Assembly: GCA_004556755.1 (NCBI GenBank)
Contig: SFFW01000001.1
Coordinates: forward strand, 62,001-126,000
From: Clostridiales bacterium
Lineage (GTDB): Bacteria > Bacillota > Clostridia > Oscillospirales > Oscillospiraceae
DNA: 64,000 nucleotides
Reading direction: 5' to 3'
Shown: piece by piece, positions 1 through 7,785 of the stretch
Layout: each line of letters starts with the position of its first letter
Numbering within the stretch: the first letter of the stretch is position 1
Program-made: the position numbers and the translations under genes
The notes under the pieces: generated by a model
Databases searched by the model: none
What the model was told of the DNA's origin: nothing
The model's input: only the letters and a program-made list of their open reading frames with translations

Positions 1-569
1 GTAACGCCGACGTTTTTACCCGTCTGCGTTATCATTTGCAGCTTCTGCGCCTCCGATACGCCGTCATTCGGATAAAAGACCTGTATCTTGGTACCTGGAA
101 CGTCGGCAAAGCCCTCAAGCGCCGCCTTGCCCGTGTCGCCGCTCGTGGCGACGAGGATGCAGACACGGCGTTCCTCCCCGCACTTTTTCAGCGATGCCGT
201 AAGCAGATGCGGGAGAAGCTGGAGCGCCATGTCCTTGAAGGCACAGGTCGGTCCGTGCCAAAGTTCAAGCACCGCAGTCGTGCCGTTAAGCACTCTCAGG
301 GGCGCCACCGCATCGCAGTCAAAGCCGCTGCCGTACGCCGAAGCGCACAGCGCCTTAAGCTCGTCCTCACTGAAATCGTCAAGATATTTTGACATTATGT
401 AAACTGCTCTGCCGCAGTAGTCCATATTGCACAGGGCGGCGATCTCGTCCATGTCAAGCTGCGGCAGCGTTTCCGGGACGAACAGTCCGCCGTCGGGGGC
501 AAGCCCCTTGGCGATGGCTTCCGCCGCCGTGACGCCGTACATCGAATTTCTTGTACTGAAATATTTCAC
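1..569 (-). CDS. thrC: Threonine synthase, N-terminal part (cut by window edge)
   Basis: Threonine synthase converts O-phosphohomoserine to threonine with PLP, in the cytosol. The reading frame runs off the left edge, so only about 189 N-terminal residues are seen. They begin with a typical clostridial ThrC start (KYFSTRN), then GLAPDGGLFVP, the PLP-lysine segment HGPTCAFKDMALQ, and the phosphate-binding segment VATSGDTGKAALEG. I place the start at a GTG (567-569) with a GAGGTG ribosome site just upstream. It lies 1 base after yraN and is probably the last gene seen of the rplS-lepB-rbgA-rnhB-yraN run. Assignment is firm; the C-terminus is not visible. Confidence 0.93.
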   Translation of the reverse strand, partial: MKYFSTRNSMYGVTAAEAIAKGLAPDGGLFVPETLPQLDMDEIAALCNMDYCGRAVYIMSKYLDDFSEDELKALCASAYGSGFDCDAVAPLRVLNGTTAVLELWHGPTCAFKDMALQLLPHLLTASLKKCGEERRVCILVATSGDTGKAALEGFADVPGTKIQVFYPNDGVSEAQKLQMITQTGKNVGV

Positions 570-570
570 G

Positions 571-936
571 TTACACCTCAAAAGCGTTTTCAATATGGTT
601 CAGCTTCACACCGAAGCCCTTTGCTCCGTTCGGCGCATAGATCTCGATCACGTCGAAGCGGGGCTGCTTTTCGGACTCGTGCTGCTGAAGGTATAGCTGC
701 GCCGCCGTTATGATGCGGCGCTGCTTTGAATATGTGACAAATTCACGGGCTTCGCCGTGATCGCTGGTTTTTCTGAGCTTTACCTCCACAAAAACTATGT
801 ATTTGCGGTTTTCGGCGATCACGTCTATCTCCCCCTGACGGCAGGAGTAGTTCATGCACACGATCTTGTAGCCGTGCAGTCTGAGGTAGCTTGCTGCCTT
901 GCGCTCACCCCATGCGCCTATCTCACGTTTTTCCAT
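571..936 (-). CDS. yraN: YraN / UPF0102 family endonuclease-like protein
   Basis: A 121-residue member of the YraN (UPF0102) family, small proteins with a restriction-endonuclease-like fold and no settled function. Visible are the N-terminal GAWGERKAASYLR, then the family core QGEIDVIA and IVFVEVKLR, which resembles a D-x(n)-ExK nuclease site. I chose the ATG at 936, which overlaps the rnhB stop codon (TGATG), over an upstream in-frame start inside rnhB, because it gives the family's normal length and N-terminus. It follows rnhB as in many bacteria, suggesting translational coupling. Family assignment is secure; biochemical role is unknown. Confidence 0.9.
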   Translation of the reverse strand: MEKREIGAWGERKAASYLRLHGYKIVCMNYSCRQGEIDVIAENRKYIVFVEVKLRKTSDHGEAREFVTYSKQRRIITAAQLYLQQHESEKQPRFDVIEIYAPNGAKGFGVKLNHIENAFEV

Positions 937-1535
937 CAGTGCATCTTCCTTAAAAAGCTCGGTCTGTGTATCTCGCACGGACCGTACTTTCGCAGCGCCT
1001 CATAGTGGAGCTTGGTACCGTAGCCCTTGTGCTTTTCAAAGGCGTATTCGGGGTACTTTTCCGCCATCTTGAGCATATATCGGTCACGGCTCACCTTCGC
1101 AAGCACGGAAGCTGCGGCAATGTCGGCACAGCGTGCGTCGCCCTTTACGATGCAACGGCTGTCAAGGACTATGCCCTTATTTCTGTTGCCGTCTATGAGT
1201 GCAAGCTCCGGTGCGGGAGAAAGACCGCCTATCGCCCTGTTCATCGCAAGCATCGTTGCGCCGAGAATGTTGCAACTCTCTATCTCCGCAACATCCGCAA
1301 AGGCAACGCTCCACGCAGTCGCCGACTCGGTTATCAGATCGTAAAGCGCATCACGCTGCTTTTCGCTGAGCTTTTTGGAGTCGTTGAGTCCTTCTATCTC
1401 CATACCTTGCGGCAGGATGACCGCCGCAGCGTACACGGGTCCGGCGAGAGGCCCCCGTCCCGCCTCGTCAACTCCGCAGAGGAGCTTATAGCCCTCGGCG
1501 TATATTTCGTTTTCAAGCTCCCACAGATCAGTCAT
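936..1535 (-). CDS. rnhB: Ribonuclease HII
   Basis: RNase HII removes ribonucleotides embedded in DNA and the RNA strand of RNA/DNA hybrids. The 199-residue protein has the GVDEAGRGPLAGPV motif carrying the first catalytic Asp-Glu, the LNDSKKLSE segment, the DG of ALIDGN, and KGDARCADIAAASVLAKV. The ATG at 1535 overlaps the last 8 bases of rbgA and has a GGAG site about seven bases upstream; an upstream in-frame start would add 13 non-family residues. The rbgA-rnhB-yraN order is conserved in Firmicutes. Confidence is high. Confidence 0.97.
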   Translation of the reverse strand: MTDLWELENEIYAEGYKLLCGVDEAGRGPLAGPVYAAAVILPQGMEIEGLNDSKKLSEKQRDALYDLITESATAWSVAFADVAEIESCNILGATMLAMNRAIGGLSPAPELALIDGNRNKGIVLDSRCIVKGDARCADIAAASVLAKVSRDRYMLKMAEKYPEYAFEKHKGYGTKLHYEALRKYGPCEIHRPSFLRKMH

Positions 1536-2403
1536 TCGGTCGCTCCAAGCTAAGTCTTCCGAGCTTTCCGTCATGGTACTCGCTCAAAAGCGTATTTGCC
1601 ATACGTTCAATGTCGTACTCCCCTCTCGAAACGAGGAATCCGCGCTTTTTCGCAGCCTGCTCAAGCAGCTCGTAGCCGTTCATTTCGGGGTCGGGGACTA
1701 TTTTGTAGCGCTCCTCAAGCGCCTTGGGGTACATCCTGCAAAGGCGAAGCATGAAGTTTGCACCGAGAGTCTCACGGTCCAGCACGTCGGACTTTATCGC
1801 ATTCGTTATCGCAAGCAGTTCTCCGACCTCCTGAGAGTCGAACTTCGGCCACAGAATGCCCGGAGTGTCAAGCAGATCAAGACCCTTGTCGATGTTTATC
1901 CACTGCTTTCCTCTCGTTACGCCGGGCTTGTCCCCGGCGGCGGCAGCCTTGCGCCCTGCTACTTTATTTATAAATGTAGACTTTCCGACATTTGGTATGC
2001 CGAGTATCATCACACGGAGGGGACGGGTAGCCTGTCCCTTGGCGGCGTAATCTTTAAGCTTATCCGCCAAAAGCTCACGCACACTGCGGGCAAAGCCGTT
2101 AACGCCTTTGCCGCTCTTTGCGTCTGTCTGCATCACCTTCAGACCATGTGCGGTGAAATATTTTACCCACGCATCGGTAACGTCCTTGTCCGCAAGGTCG
2201 CAGCGGTTGAGAATAATGAGCCTCGGCTTTCCGGCGGCAAGCCTGTCAATATCCGGGTTTCGGCTTGAGTTGGGGATGCGTGCGTCAAGTATCTCGCACA
2301 CGGCGTCGACCAGCTTGACGTTCTCCTCGATCATGCGCTGCGCCTTGGTCATGTGACCGGGGAACCACTGGATATTCATTTTTTCGTAAGCGTTTTCCTG
2401 CAT
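1528..2403 (-). CDS. rbgA: Ribosome biogenesis GTPase RbgA (YlqF)
   Basis: RbgA is a circularly permuted GTPase that promotes late 50S subunit assembly. The 291-residue protein shows NIQWFPGHMTKA at its start (family hallmark), then G4 (LNRCDLAD), G1 (GIPNVGKSTFINK), G2/G3 (PGVTRGKQWI, LLDTPG) in permuted order, then the helical C-terminal domain. Two starts are possible: ATG at 2403 (GGTGG site five bases upstream) and ATG at 2379, which gives exactly MNIQWFPGH. I chose 2403 from the ribosome site. It begins just after lepB's stop and overlaps rnhB. Confidence 0.96.
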   Translation of the reverse strand: MQENAYEKMNIQWFPGHMTKAQRMIEENVKLVDAVCEILDARIPNSSRNPDIDRLAAGKPRLIILNRCDLADKDVTDAWVKYFTAHGLKVMQTDAKSGKGVNGFARSVRELLADKLKDYAAKGQATRPLRVMILGIPNVGKSTFINKVAGRKAAAAGDKPGVTRGKQWINIDKGLDLLDTPGILWPKFDSQEVGELLAITNAIKSDVLDRETLGANFMLRLCRMYPKALEERYKIVPDPEMNGYELLEQAAKKRGFLVSRGEYDIERMANTLLSEYHDGKLGRLSLERPND

Positions 2404-2404
2404 A

Positions 2405-2986
2405 TCAACCACCGTAGGGACTGCCTATCCTGTCAAGGGGGAAGAGCACAAACACGACCTTGCCGATTATGAGCCTCGTGTCCACCATGCCGATCTCCGC
2501 CTTGCGGCTGTCCGTCGATCTGTTGCGGTTGTCGCCCATGACGAACACGCAGCCCTCCGGCACCGTCTGAACGCCGGAGAAATCAATGGGAATATAGGTG
2601 TAGTCGGCGGTATAGGGTTCATCAAGCGCAACACCGTCCACATACACTATGCCCTTGTCAAAGTCGATTTCGACCGTCTGCCCCTCGGTAGCGATGACAC
2701 GCTTTACGAGCGCCTCGGGCTTGTACTCGTCCTTGCGGAAGACGACGATGTCGCCCTGCTTGGGTGTGTAGGGCAGATCCAAAACCACCATTTTGTCGCC
2801 GTGAAACAGAGTGTTGTTCATAGAATCGCCCACGACGTCGACAAGTCGGAAGACGAAAACAAAAACAAGTATGCATATGACAAGAGCGGTTATAAGGCTC
2901 TGCGCCCACTCGTATACCTCGCCTCTGACGGTAAAGGGCTTTTCGGCAACCGCTTCCTCTTTGTTGATTTTTGCTTTATCTTTCAT
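2405..2986 (-). CDS. lepB: Signal peptidase I
   Basis: Type I signal peptidase cleaves signal peptides of exported proteins at the outer face of the membrane. The 193 residues contain a lysine/glutamate-rich cytoplasmic tail, one membrane helix (about residues 30-50), the catalytic Ser in VVGDSMNNTL, the catalytic Lys in LVKRVIA, and the GDNRNRSTDSR box. A single membrane anchor is usual for Gram-positive enzymes. It lies between rplS, from which a terminator-like hairpin separates it, and rbgA. Substrates in this window would include the SLH surface protein. Confidence 0.97.
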   Translation of the reverse strand: MKDKAKINKEEAVAEKPFTVRGEVYEWAQSLITALVICILVFVFVFRLVDVVGDSMNNTLFHGDKMVVLDLPYTPKQGDIVVFRKDEYKPEALVKRVIATEGQTVEIDFDKGIVYVDGVALDEPYTADYTYIPIDFSGVQTVPEGCVFVMGDNRNRSTDSRKAEIGMVDTRLIIGKVVFVLFPLDRIGSPYGG

Positions 2987-3052
2987 AGCTGTGCCTCTTT
3001 ACATATTTGGTATTTTATTATTATACACGATAAACATATCAATAGGCAACAA

Positions 3053-3077
3053 AAAAAGAGGCATACGCCTCTTTTTT
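3053..3077 (-). terminator. Hairpin with T-run between rplS and lepB
   Basis: AAAAAGAGGC and GCCTCTTTTT arms face each other across ATAC. On the minus strand this sits directly after rplS and before lepB, so it may end most rplS transcripts and allow limited read-through into lepB-rbgA-rnhB. It is nearly symmetrical, but no plus-strand gene ends here. Confidence 0.8.
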
Positions 3078-3096
3078 TGACAGTGTGACAGGAAAC

Positions 3097-3438
3097 TTAC
3101 AGGCGCTCCTTGACCTTTGCGCTCTTACCGACTCTTTCACGGAGGTAGTAGAGCTTTGCTCTGCGCACTTTACCTCTGCGAACCGTCTCGACGGAGACGA
3201 TGGAGGGAGAATGCACAGGGAAGACCTTCTCGCAGCCTACGCCGTAGGAAATTCGGCGGACGGTGATGGTCTCGTTGATGCCGCCATGCTTCTTGGCAAT
3301 GATGGTGCCTTCAAAAGCCTGGTTGCGCTCGCGGCTGCCTTCCTTGACACGAACGGTGATACGCACGGTATCGCCGACGTTGAGTGCGGGCAGTTCGGGC
3401 TTCATGTACTGTTCGCTGAGAATTTTGACCAGATCCAT
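3097..3438 (-). CDS. rplS: 50S ribosomal protein L19
   Basis: L19 lies at the 30S-50S interface of the ribosome. The 113-residue sequence is full length and has family segments GDTVRITVRVKEGSRERNQ, FEGTIIAKKHGG, TITVRRISYGVGCEKVFPVHSP and RRGKVRRAKLYYLRER. An AAGGAAGG ribosome site precedes the ATG. It has its own strong promoter and a short structured leader (described separately). In many Firmicutes trmD and rimM lie upstream; here a DUF2344/radical SAM pair does instead. Confidence 0.98.
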   Translation of the reverse strand: MDLVKILSEQYMKPELPALNVGDTVRITVRVKEGSRERNQAFEGTIIAKKHGGINETITVRRISYGVGCEKVFPVHSPSIVSVETVRRGKVRRAKLYYLRERVGKSAKVKERL

Positions 3439-3527
3439 AATCTAATCCTTCCTTTACTTTAAGGCGTTCATACCGTTGGGCGCATCGACCTCGGCAGCGG
3501 ACCGCTTGATAGCTTGCACACGCAAGC
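3439..3527 (-). promoter_or_regulatory. Candidate L19 mRNA leader (autoregulatory)
   Basis: About 90 bases separate the predicted transcription start from rplS. They contain a perfect hairpin (GCTTGC/GCAAGC, 3512-3527) at the very 5' end, followed by a GC-rich self-complementary stretch (AGCGG/CCGCT near 3495-3505). Firmicutes rplS genes often carry an L19 leader RNA bound by L19 for feedback control. Position and hairpins fit, but I did not match the family consensus base by base. Confidence 0.45.
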
Positions 3528-3533
3528 CAATAT

Positions 3534-3562
3534 ATAGTAGCACGAAAGTCTCGGCATTGCAA
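3534..3562 (-). promoter_or_regulatory. Promoter of rplS
   Basis: TTGCAA (-35, 3557-3562), 17-base spacer, TACTAT (-10, 3534-3539) on the minus strand. It lies just beyond the DUF2344 stop codon and reads into the rplS leader. Confidence 0.8.
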
Positions 3563-3569
3563 GACTTTT

Positions 3570-4229
3570 TTATCGGAATACCTGCATTTCCGCATCAAAT
3601 ACCTGGATTCTGCGGAATTTTGCGAAGTCGGGAGCGATCTTAGGCTCAAGCTGAGTGAGCGCCGACACCAAAAGTTCCGGGTTAAGCGTCGGCTCCTGCG
3701 CCGAAATGACTGCGTTTAGCGCAACTCCGCCGTCGCAGACGCCGAAGTCAAGAGACTTTATTGCGGGCTTTATATCGGTATCGGACACGCCCCTTTTCGT
3801 TCTCTTGGATATAACGATGCTCTCGGAGGCAAAGAATCGCTCAAGCTCCGGCAGCATATCCTCGGCACTTCGTTCATCGTACTCAAAAACGCCGCTTACG
3901 GACAGCCACTTGATGTCCTTGACCTTACGCTCCGAGGCGTAGACGTCAAGTACCTCTATCCCCTCCGGCATCTGCACCCTGAGTGCGGTCAGTATGTCCT
4001 CCGGCTCAAGCTCCGTGCGAAGGCGGAAATCCATGATCTCGCAGACGCTTTCGCAGCCGACAGACAGCGGCAGCGCTATCGAAATGTTGGGGTGCGGATT
4101 GAAGCCCTCGGAGTATTTAAGCGGTATCTCGCTCCGCATGAAGGCTCTCGTTATCGTGCGCATCAGGTCGAGGTGTGAGATATAAACCGCTCTGCCGGTC
4201 TTGGAAAATTTCATTCTGAGCTTATCCAT
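3570..4229 (-). CDS. DUF2344 (TIGR03936) family protein
   Basis: A 219-residue protein of the DUF2344 family, which occurs almost always beside, or fused to, a TIGR03960 radical SAM protein, as here. It starts DKLRMKFSKTGRAVYISHLD and contains FMRSEIPLKYSEGFNPHP, both characteristic of the family. The function is undefined; the pair is often found near ribosomal protein or RNase G genes and is suspected to modify RNA or ribosome-associated substrates. Its start overlaps the radical SAM gene by 8 bases, so the two are almost certainly co-translated. Confidence 0.92.
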   Translation of the reverse strand: MDKLRMKFSKTGRAVYISHLDLMRTITRAFMRSEIPLKYSEGFNPHPNISIALPLSVGCESVCEIMDFRLRTELEPEDILTALRVQMPEGIEVLDVYASERKVKDIKWLSVSGVFEYDERSAEDMLPELERFFASESIVISKRTKRGVSDTDIKPAIKSLDFGVCDGGVALNAVISAQEPTLNPELLVSALTQLEPKIAPDFAKFRRIQVFDAEMQVFR

Positions 4230-6057
4230 CGCATCTGCCTCCGCTCAATGATCTTGCACCGCAGCCTGCACAGCTTTGGCGGCAGTCGGTTATATGCTTC
4301 TCAGCGCTGCGGGAGTATTCCCGTTCACGCCACAAATGCTCACGTCCAACGCCGACGTCAACGATGTCCCACGGCAGGACCTCGTCCTTTCCCCTTTCAC
4401 GGTGTGCGTAAAATTCAGGACTCAAACCAGCGTCACGGAACGCCTTCATCCAGCGCTCAAAGCTGAAGTAATCGCTCCATGCCTCAAGTCTGCCGCCACT
4501 GCGCCACACGTTTTCAATGACCTTGCCCATTCTGCGGTCGCCCCTTGAGAGCGTCGCTTCAATGTAGCTCGTCTGCGGATCGTGCCAGTTATATACCACG
4601 TTCTTGGCGGTTATTGCCTTGCGCAGAAGCTCGACCTTGGAAATGTACTCCTCCATCGTGTTCTGCCGCTCCCACTGGAAGGGGCTGTGCGGCTTTGGTA
4701 CAAAGCAGGAGGTCGAGACCGTTATCCTGACTCCCCTGTTTTTGTTCTTGGAGTACAAGCGCCATGTGTGCAGCACCTGATTTGCAAGCTCCGCAATACC
4801 GAGGATGTCCTCCTCCGTTTCGGTGGGAAGTCCGAGCATGAAGTAAAGCTTCACGGTGTTCCATCCGCCCTCAAAGGCAAGGCGGCAGGTGTTAAGAAGG
4901 TCTTCCTCACTGACGTTTTTGTTTATTGCGTCACGCAGGCGCTGGCTTCCGGCTTCGGGCGCAAAGGTAAGTCCGCTTTTGCGGGTCTTTTGTATGCGGT
5001 GCATTATCTCTATCGAGAAGTTGTCCGCACGGAGCGAGGGCAGCGAAAGTCCGATGCTCCTCGGCTCGCAATATTCAAGAAGTCCGTCGCACAGCTCCGG
5101 AAGCTTGCGGTAGTCGCTTGAGCTGAGGGAGAGCAGCGTAATGTCCTGACAGCCGGTGTTTTTGAGCAGCGCCTTGCCCTGCTCTATGAGCAGATCGACG
5201 CTTTTTTCTCTGATGGGTCTGTAGGTATGCCCCGCCTGACAGAAGCGGCAGCCTCGTATGCAGCCACGGAACAGCTCAAGATTCACACGGTCATGCACTA
5301 CCTCGGTCGACGGAACGATTGGATTGATCGGAAACGGAACATTATCAAGGTCTGTAACGATGCGCTTTCTGACCCTTTGCGGCGCTCCTTCAAGTACCTC
5401 AAAGTGCGACAGCACACCGCTGTCAAAATACACGGGCTTATAAAATTCGGGGACGTATATGCCGCCGATCTTAGACGCCTCTTTGAGAAAACGAAGCTTG
5501 TCCCAGCCCTCCGCCTTGGCGGTGTTTATAAGCGCAAGCAGCTCGTTATTCATCTCCTCACCCTCGCCGAGCAGGAAAATGTCGATAAAATCCGCCATCG
5601 GCTCCGGGTTAAGTGCGGCGGTTCCTCCGGCAATAACGAGCGGCAGAAGCGCCTTGCGCTCGCTGCGGCGGATTGGAATGCCGGCCATGGACATCATGTC
5701 AAGCACCGTGGAGTACGCCATCTCGTAGCCTATCGAGAACGCAAGCACGTCATGCTCCGATATCGGGTCGCCGCTTTCGAGCGCATACAGCGGAATTGTG
5801 GCGTTTTTCATCTCCTCGTACATATCGCCCCACGGCGCAAACACTCTCTCGCACCAGACGTAAGGCAAGGAGTTCATCGTCGAGTACAGTATGCTCATGC
5901 CGAGATTAGACATTCCGATCTCGTACACATCCGGGAAGCAGAACGCCACTCTGAGGCTAACGCTGCTTTTGTCCTTGATTATCTGATTAAACTCGCCGCC
6001 GGTGTAGCGTGCGGGCTTTTGCACCTTGGGCAATATTCTTTCAAGTCTCTTATCCAT
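4222..6057 (-). CDS. TIGR03960 family B12-binding-like/radical SAM protein
   Basis: A 611-residue radical SAM protein. It has an N-terminal cobalamin-binding-like region (residues about 30-200, with VAFCFPDVYEIGMSNLGMSI), then the 4Fe-4S motif CIRGCRFCQ (CxxxCxxC, near residue 265), then a TIM-barrel with GLTFAPEAGSQRLRDAIN. The C-terminus carries extra cysteines (CRQSCAGCGA), possibly a second metal site. The substrate is unknown. It forms a two-gene unit with the DUF2344 gene downstream. The B12 role is inferred from family descriptions, as I see no DxHxxG motif. Confidence 0.9.
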   Translation of the reverse strand: MDKRLERILPKVQKPARYTGGEFNQIIKDKSSVSLRVAFCFPDVYEIGMSNLGMSILYSTMNSLPYVWCERVFAPWGDMYEEMKNATIPLYALESGDPISEHDVLAFSIGYEMAYSTVLDMMSMAGIPIRRSERKALLPLVIAGGTAALNPEPMADFIDIFLLGEGEEMNNELLALINTAKAEGWDKLRFLKEASKIGGIYVPEFYKPVYFDSGVLSHFEVLEGAPQRVRKRIVTDLDNVPFPINPIVPSTEVVHDRVNLELFRGCIRGCRFCQAGHTYRPIREKSVDLLIEQGKALLKNTGCQDITLLSLSSSDYRKLPELCDGLLEYCEPRSIGLSLPSLRADNFSIEIMHRIQKTRKSGLTFAPEAGSQRLRDAINKNVSEEDLLNTCRLAFEGGWNTVKLYFMLGLPTETEEDILGIAELANQVLHTWRLYSKNKNRGVRITVSTSCFVPKPHSPFQWERQNTMEEYISKVELLRKAITAKNVVYNWHDPQTSYIEATLSRGDRRMGKVIENVWRSGGRLEAWSDYFSFERWMKAFRDAGLSPEFYAHRERGKDEVLPWDIVDVGVGREHLWREREYSRSAEKHITDCRQSCAGCGARSLSGGRCDG

Positions 6058-6108
6058 TGCTCTCTCCGTTACTATTGTTGCGGATATTTTACAACACTTC
6101 CGAAGATT

Positions 6109-6690
6109 TTACAATAGCACCTTGCTTTCAAATTGGCTCAGAAGTATCATAAGCCCCGCAACACAAAGTGCAGCACCCCATGGCTGCGGTAGCATATGAG
6201 CACCGTATATCGCAACCGATGCGCTGACGGCAAGGCTAATGACTTCCGCCGACTTTCCCGCCTTCACTTCTCCGAAGATCGCCGAGAGCAGACACATTAA
6301 CATTCTCCCGCCGTCAAGCGGCAGCGCCGGCAGAAGATTGTACGCCGACAGCAGCAGGCTGAATCCCGACAGCGCAAGGAAAAATGTGTTATCCGTTTTG
6401 TTGCCGAGGTAGGACAAAAGCAGCGCAAAGGCAAGTCCGAATACTGGACCCGACGCAAGGCAGATAAACTCCTCACTGCGGTTTTTAAGTCCGGCATAGG
6501 ATATGCAAAGCCCCGTCATGTCAAATCGAAGCCCCCTCCCCCGTGCGCCGAAACATTTAAGCGCCGCAATATGCCCAAGCTCATGCACGCAAACCGGGAT
6601 AAACAGTGTGCAGAGCAGTGTAAAGCCGCCGAAAAAGTAAAGCACCGAGAGCAGTATCACGGCTCCGGTGCTTATGTCGAATCTCCTCAT
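6109..6690 (-). CDS. M50 site-2 metalloprotease, SpoIVFB-like
   Basis: A 193-residue polytopic membrane protein with the zinc-protease motif HELGH (near residue 35) and the second metal motif LPLDGGR in a late helix, i.e. an M50 intramembrane protease. In spore formers SpoIVFB of this family removes the pro-sequence of sigma-K. The ATG at 6690 overlaps the stop of the upstream LytM-domain gene (ATGA), the same pairing as spoIVFA-spoIVFB. The protein lacks a CBS domain, which classical SpoIVFB has, so it may be a streamlined form or a different M50 protease. Pro-sigma-K (49089-49787) and BofA (34769-35035) are in the window. Confidence 0.85.
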   Translation of the reverse strand: MRRFDISTGAVILLSVLYFFGGFTLLCTLFIPVCVHELGHIAALKCFGARGRGLRFDMTGLCISYAGLKNRSEEFICLASGPVFGLAFALLLSYLGNKTDNTFFLALSGFSLLLSAYNLLPALPLDGGRMLMCLLSAIFGEVKAGKSAEVISLAVSASVAIYGAHMLPQPWGAALCVAGLMILLSQFESKVLL

Positions 6691-7490
6691 ATGTAAAACT
6701 CCGGATTTAAGTATACGCCGTTGCATTGCAGCTCAAAGTGCAGATGCGTTCCCGTGACGGCTCCCGTGTGACCGACAAGCGCTATGACGTCCCCCTTTGA
6801 CACGCTGCCGCAGCTTGCGCACAGCTTACTGCAATGCGCATACAGGGTGCGCCAGCCGTTGGGGTGCGTCATCACAATATAGTTGCCGTAGCTGTCGCTG
6901 TACCCGGCGGCGATGACGGTACCGTCGGCGAAGGCCCGTATTTCGCTGCCCTCCGGCACGGCAAAGTCGGTGCCATAGTGGAATTTGACCTGGTTTTTTA
7001 ACGGATGCATACGGTAGCCGAAGCCGGAGGAGGTCGCCCCCTCTACTGGGTTTGTATACTCAAATCCCGTGTCCGGGTAATCGTAGCTCACGTTGTCGGG
7101 GATATTGTAATCGGCATACGCCTTTTGAGATTCGAGAAACGCCGTGACCTTTTCGGGTTCTTTCGGCGTCGGTTCCGGGGTTTCGGGTACCGGCGTGGGC
7201 GTAGGTGTGGGTGTCGGCGTCTCGGACGGTTTTGCGGGAGTCGGGGTGTTTGATTTAAAACCACCTGCGGAGATGTAGCGCTCCGACTCGTTTCTTTTGA
7301 ACGTATCGAAAAATGTGCCGTCGGTAAGCGACGCTCCGAGGCTTATAACGCTCTGCGTTTGGGCGCTTTCGGTTTGCATCGCCGACTTTATTTCCTCGGC
7401 AATTTCCCCCGACAGCTCAGGCGATATGATCTTTATCGCAGTCAGTGCAATGAATATCCCGGCACAGACGTACACTTTCAGCTCCTTCAT
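6687..7490 (-). CDS. M23/LytM-domain membrane protein, SpoIVFA-like
   Basis: 267 residues: an N-terminal membrane helix (about 6-22), a long low-complexity linker rich in Thr-Pro (residues about 80-115), and a C-terminal LytM domain with HYGTD and HLHFE motifs, so the zinc ligands of an active M23 endopeptidase look present. SpoIVFA, the partner and inhibitor of SpoIVFB, has this architecture, although its LytM domain is usually degenerate. The gene overlaps the M50 gene by 4 bases. Alternative reading: a SpoIIQ-like or general cell-wall peptidase. The coupling to M50 favours the sigma-K checkpoint role. Confidence 0.82.
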   Translation of the reverse strand: MKELKVYVCAGIFIALTAIKIISPELSGEIAEEIKSAMQTESAQTQSVISLGASLTDGTFFDTFKRNESERYISAGGFKSNTPTPAKPSETPTPTPTPTPVPETPEPTPKEPEKVTAFLESQKAYADYNIPDNVSYDYPDTGFEYTNPVEGATSSGFGYRMHPLKNQVKFHYGTDFAVPEGSEIRAFADGTVIAAGYSDSYGNYIVMTHPNGWRTLYAHCSKLCASCGSVSKGDVIALVGHTGAVTGTHLHFELQCNGVYLNPEFYI

Positions 7491-7551
7491 TTGTACACCC
7501 CCTACTGATTCATTCTATGAGGCTCATCCGGGGATATTACAAATATTTATC

Positions 7552-7580
7552 TTGACAATTCCATTTCCTCTTATTATAAT
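7552..7580 (+). promoter_or_regulatory. Promoter of tRNA-Pro
   Basis: Full-consensus TTGACA (7552-7557), 17-base spacer, TATAAT (7575-7580), twelve bases before the tRNA 5' end. Confidence 0.9.
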
Positions 7581-7592
7581 AAATTGGCTTAA

Positions 7593-7668
7593 CGGGGTGT
7601 AGCGCAGATGGTAGCGCGCTTGGTTCGGGACCAAGAGGCCGGGAGTTCAAATCTCCCCACTCCGACCA
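7593..7668 (+). tRNA. tRNA-Pro (CGG anticodon)
   Basis: A 76-base cloverleaf: acceptor stem CGGGGTG/CACTCCG (one G-T pair), anticodon stem CTTGG/CCAAG with loop TTCGGGA giving anticodon CGG (proline, CCG codons), T-loop GTTCAAATC, and an encoded CCA end (7666-7668). A terminator follows directly. The DNA downstream changes abruptly to AT-rich, typical of an integration hot spot. Confidence 0.96.
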
Positions 7669-7710
7669 AAAAAGCACGATGGTTTTGATACAAAACCATC
7701 GTGCTTTTTC
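7669..7710 (+). terminator. Terminator of tRNA-Pro
   Basis: A long perfect hairpin, AAAAAGCACGATGGTTTTG against its complement across a three-base loop, ending in a T-run. It starts immediately after the CCA end. Confidence 0.92.
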
Positions 7711-7718
7711 TATATTGG

Positions 7719-7747
7719 TTGATATTTACACAGCAATTTGATACAAT
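7719..7747 (+). promoter_or_regulatory. Promoter of the EamA gene
   Basis: TTGATA (7719-7724), 17-base spacer, TACAAT (7742-7747), followed by a GGAGG site at 7772-7776 before the ATG at 7786. Confidence 0.75.
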
Positions 7748-7785
7748 CTATTCGACAAACTTGAATTTTACGGAGGTAATATTGT

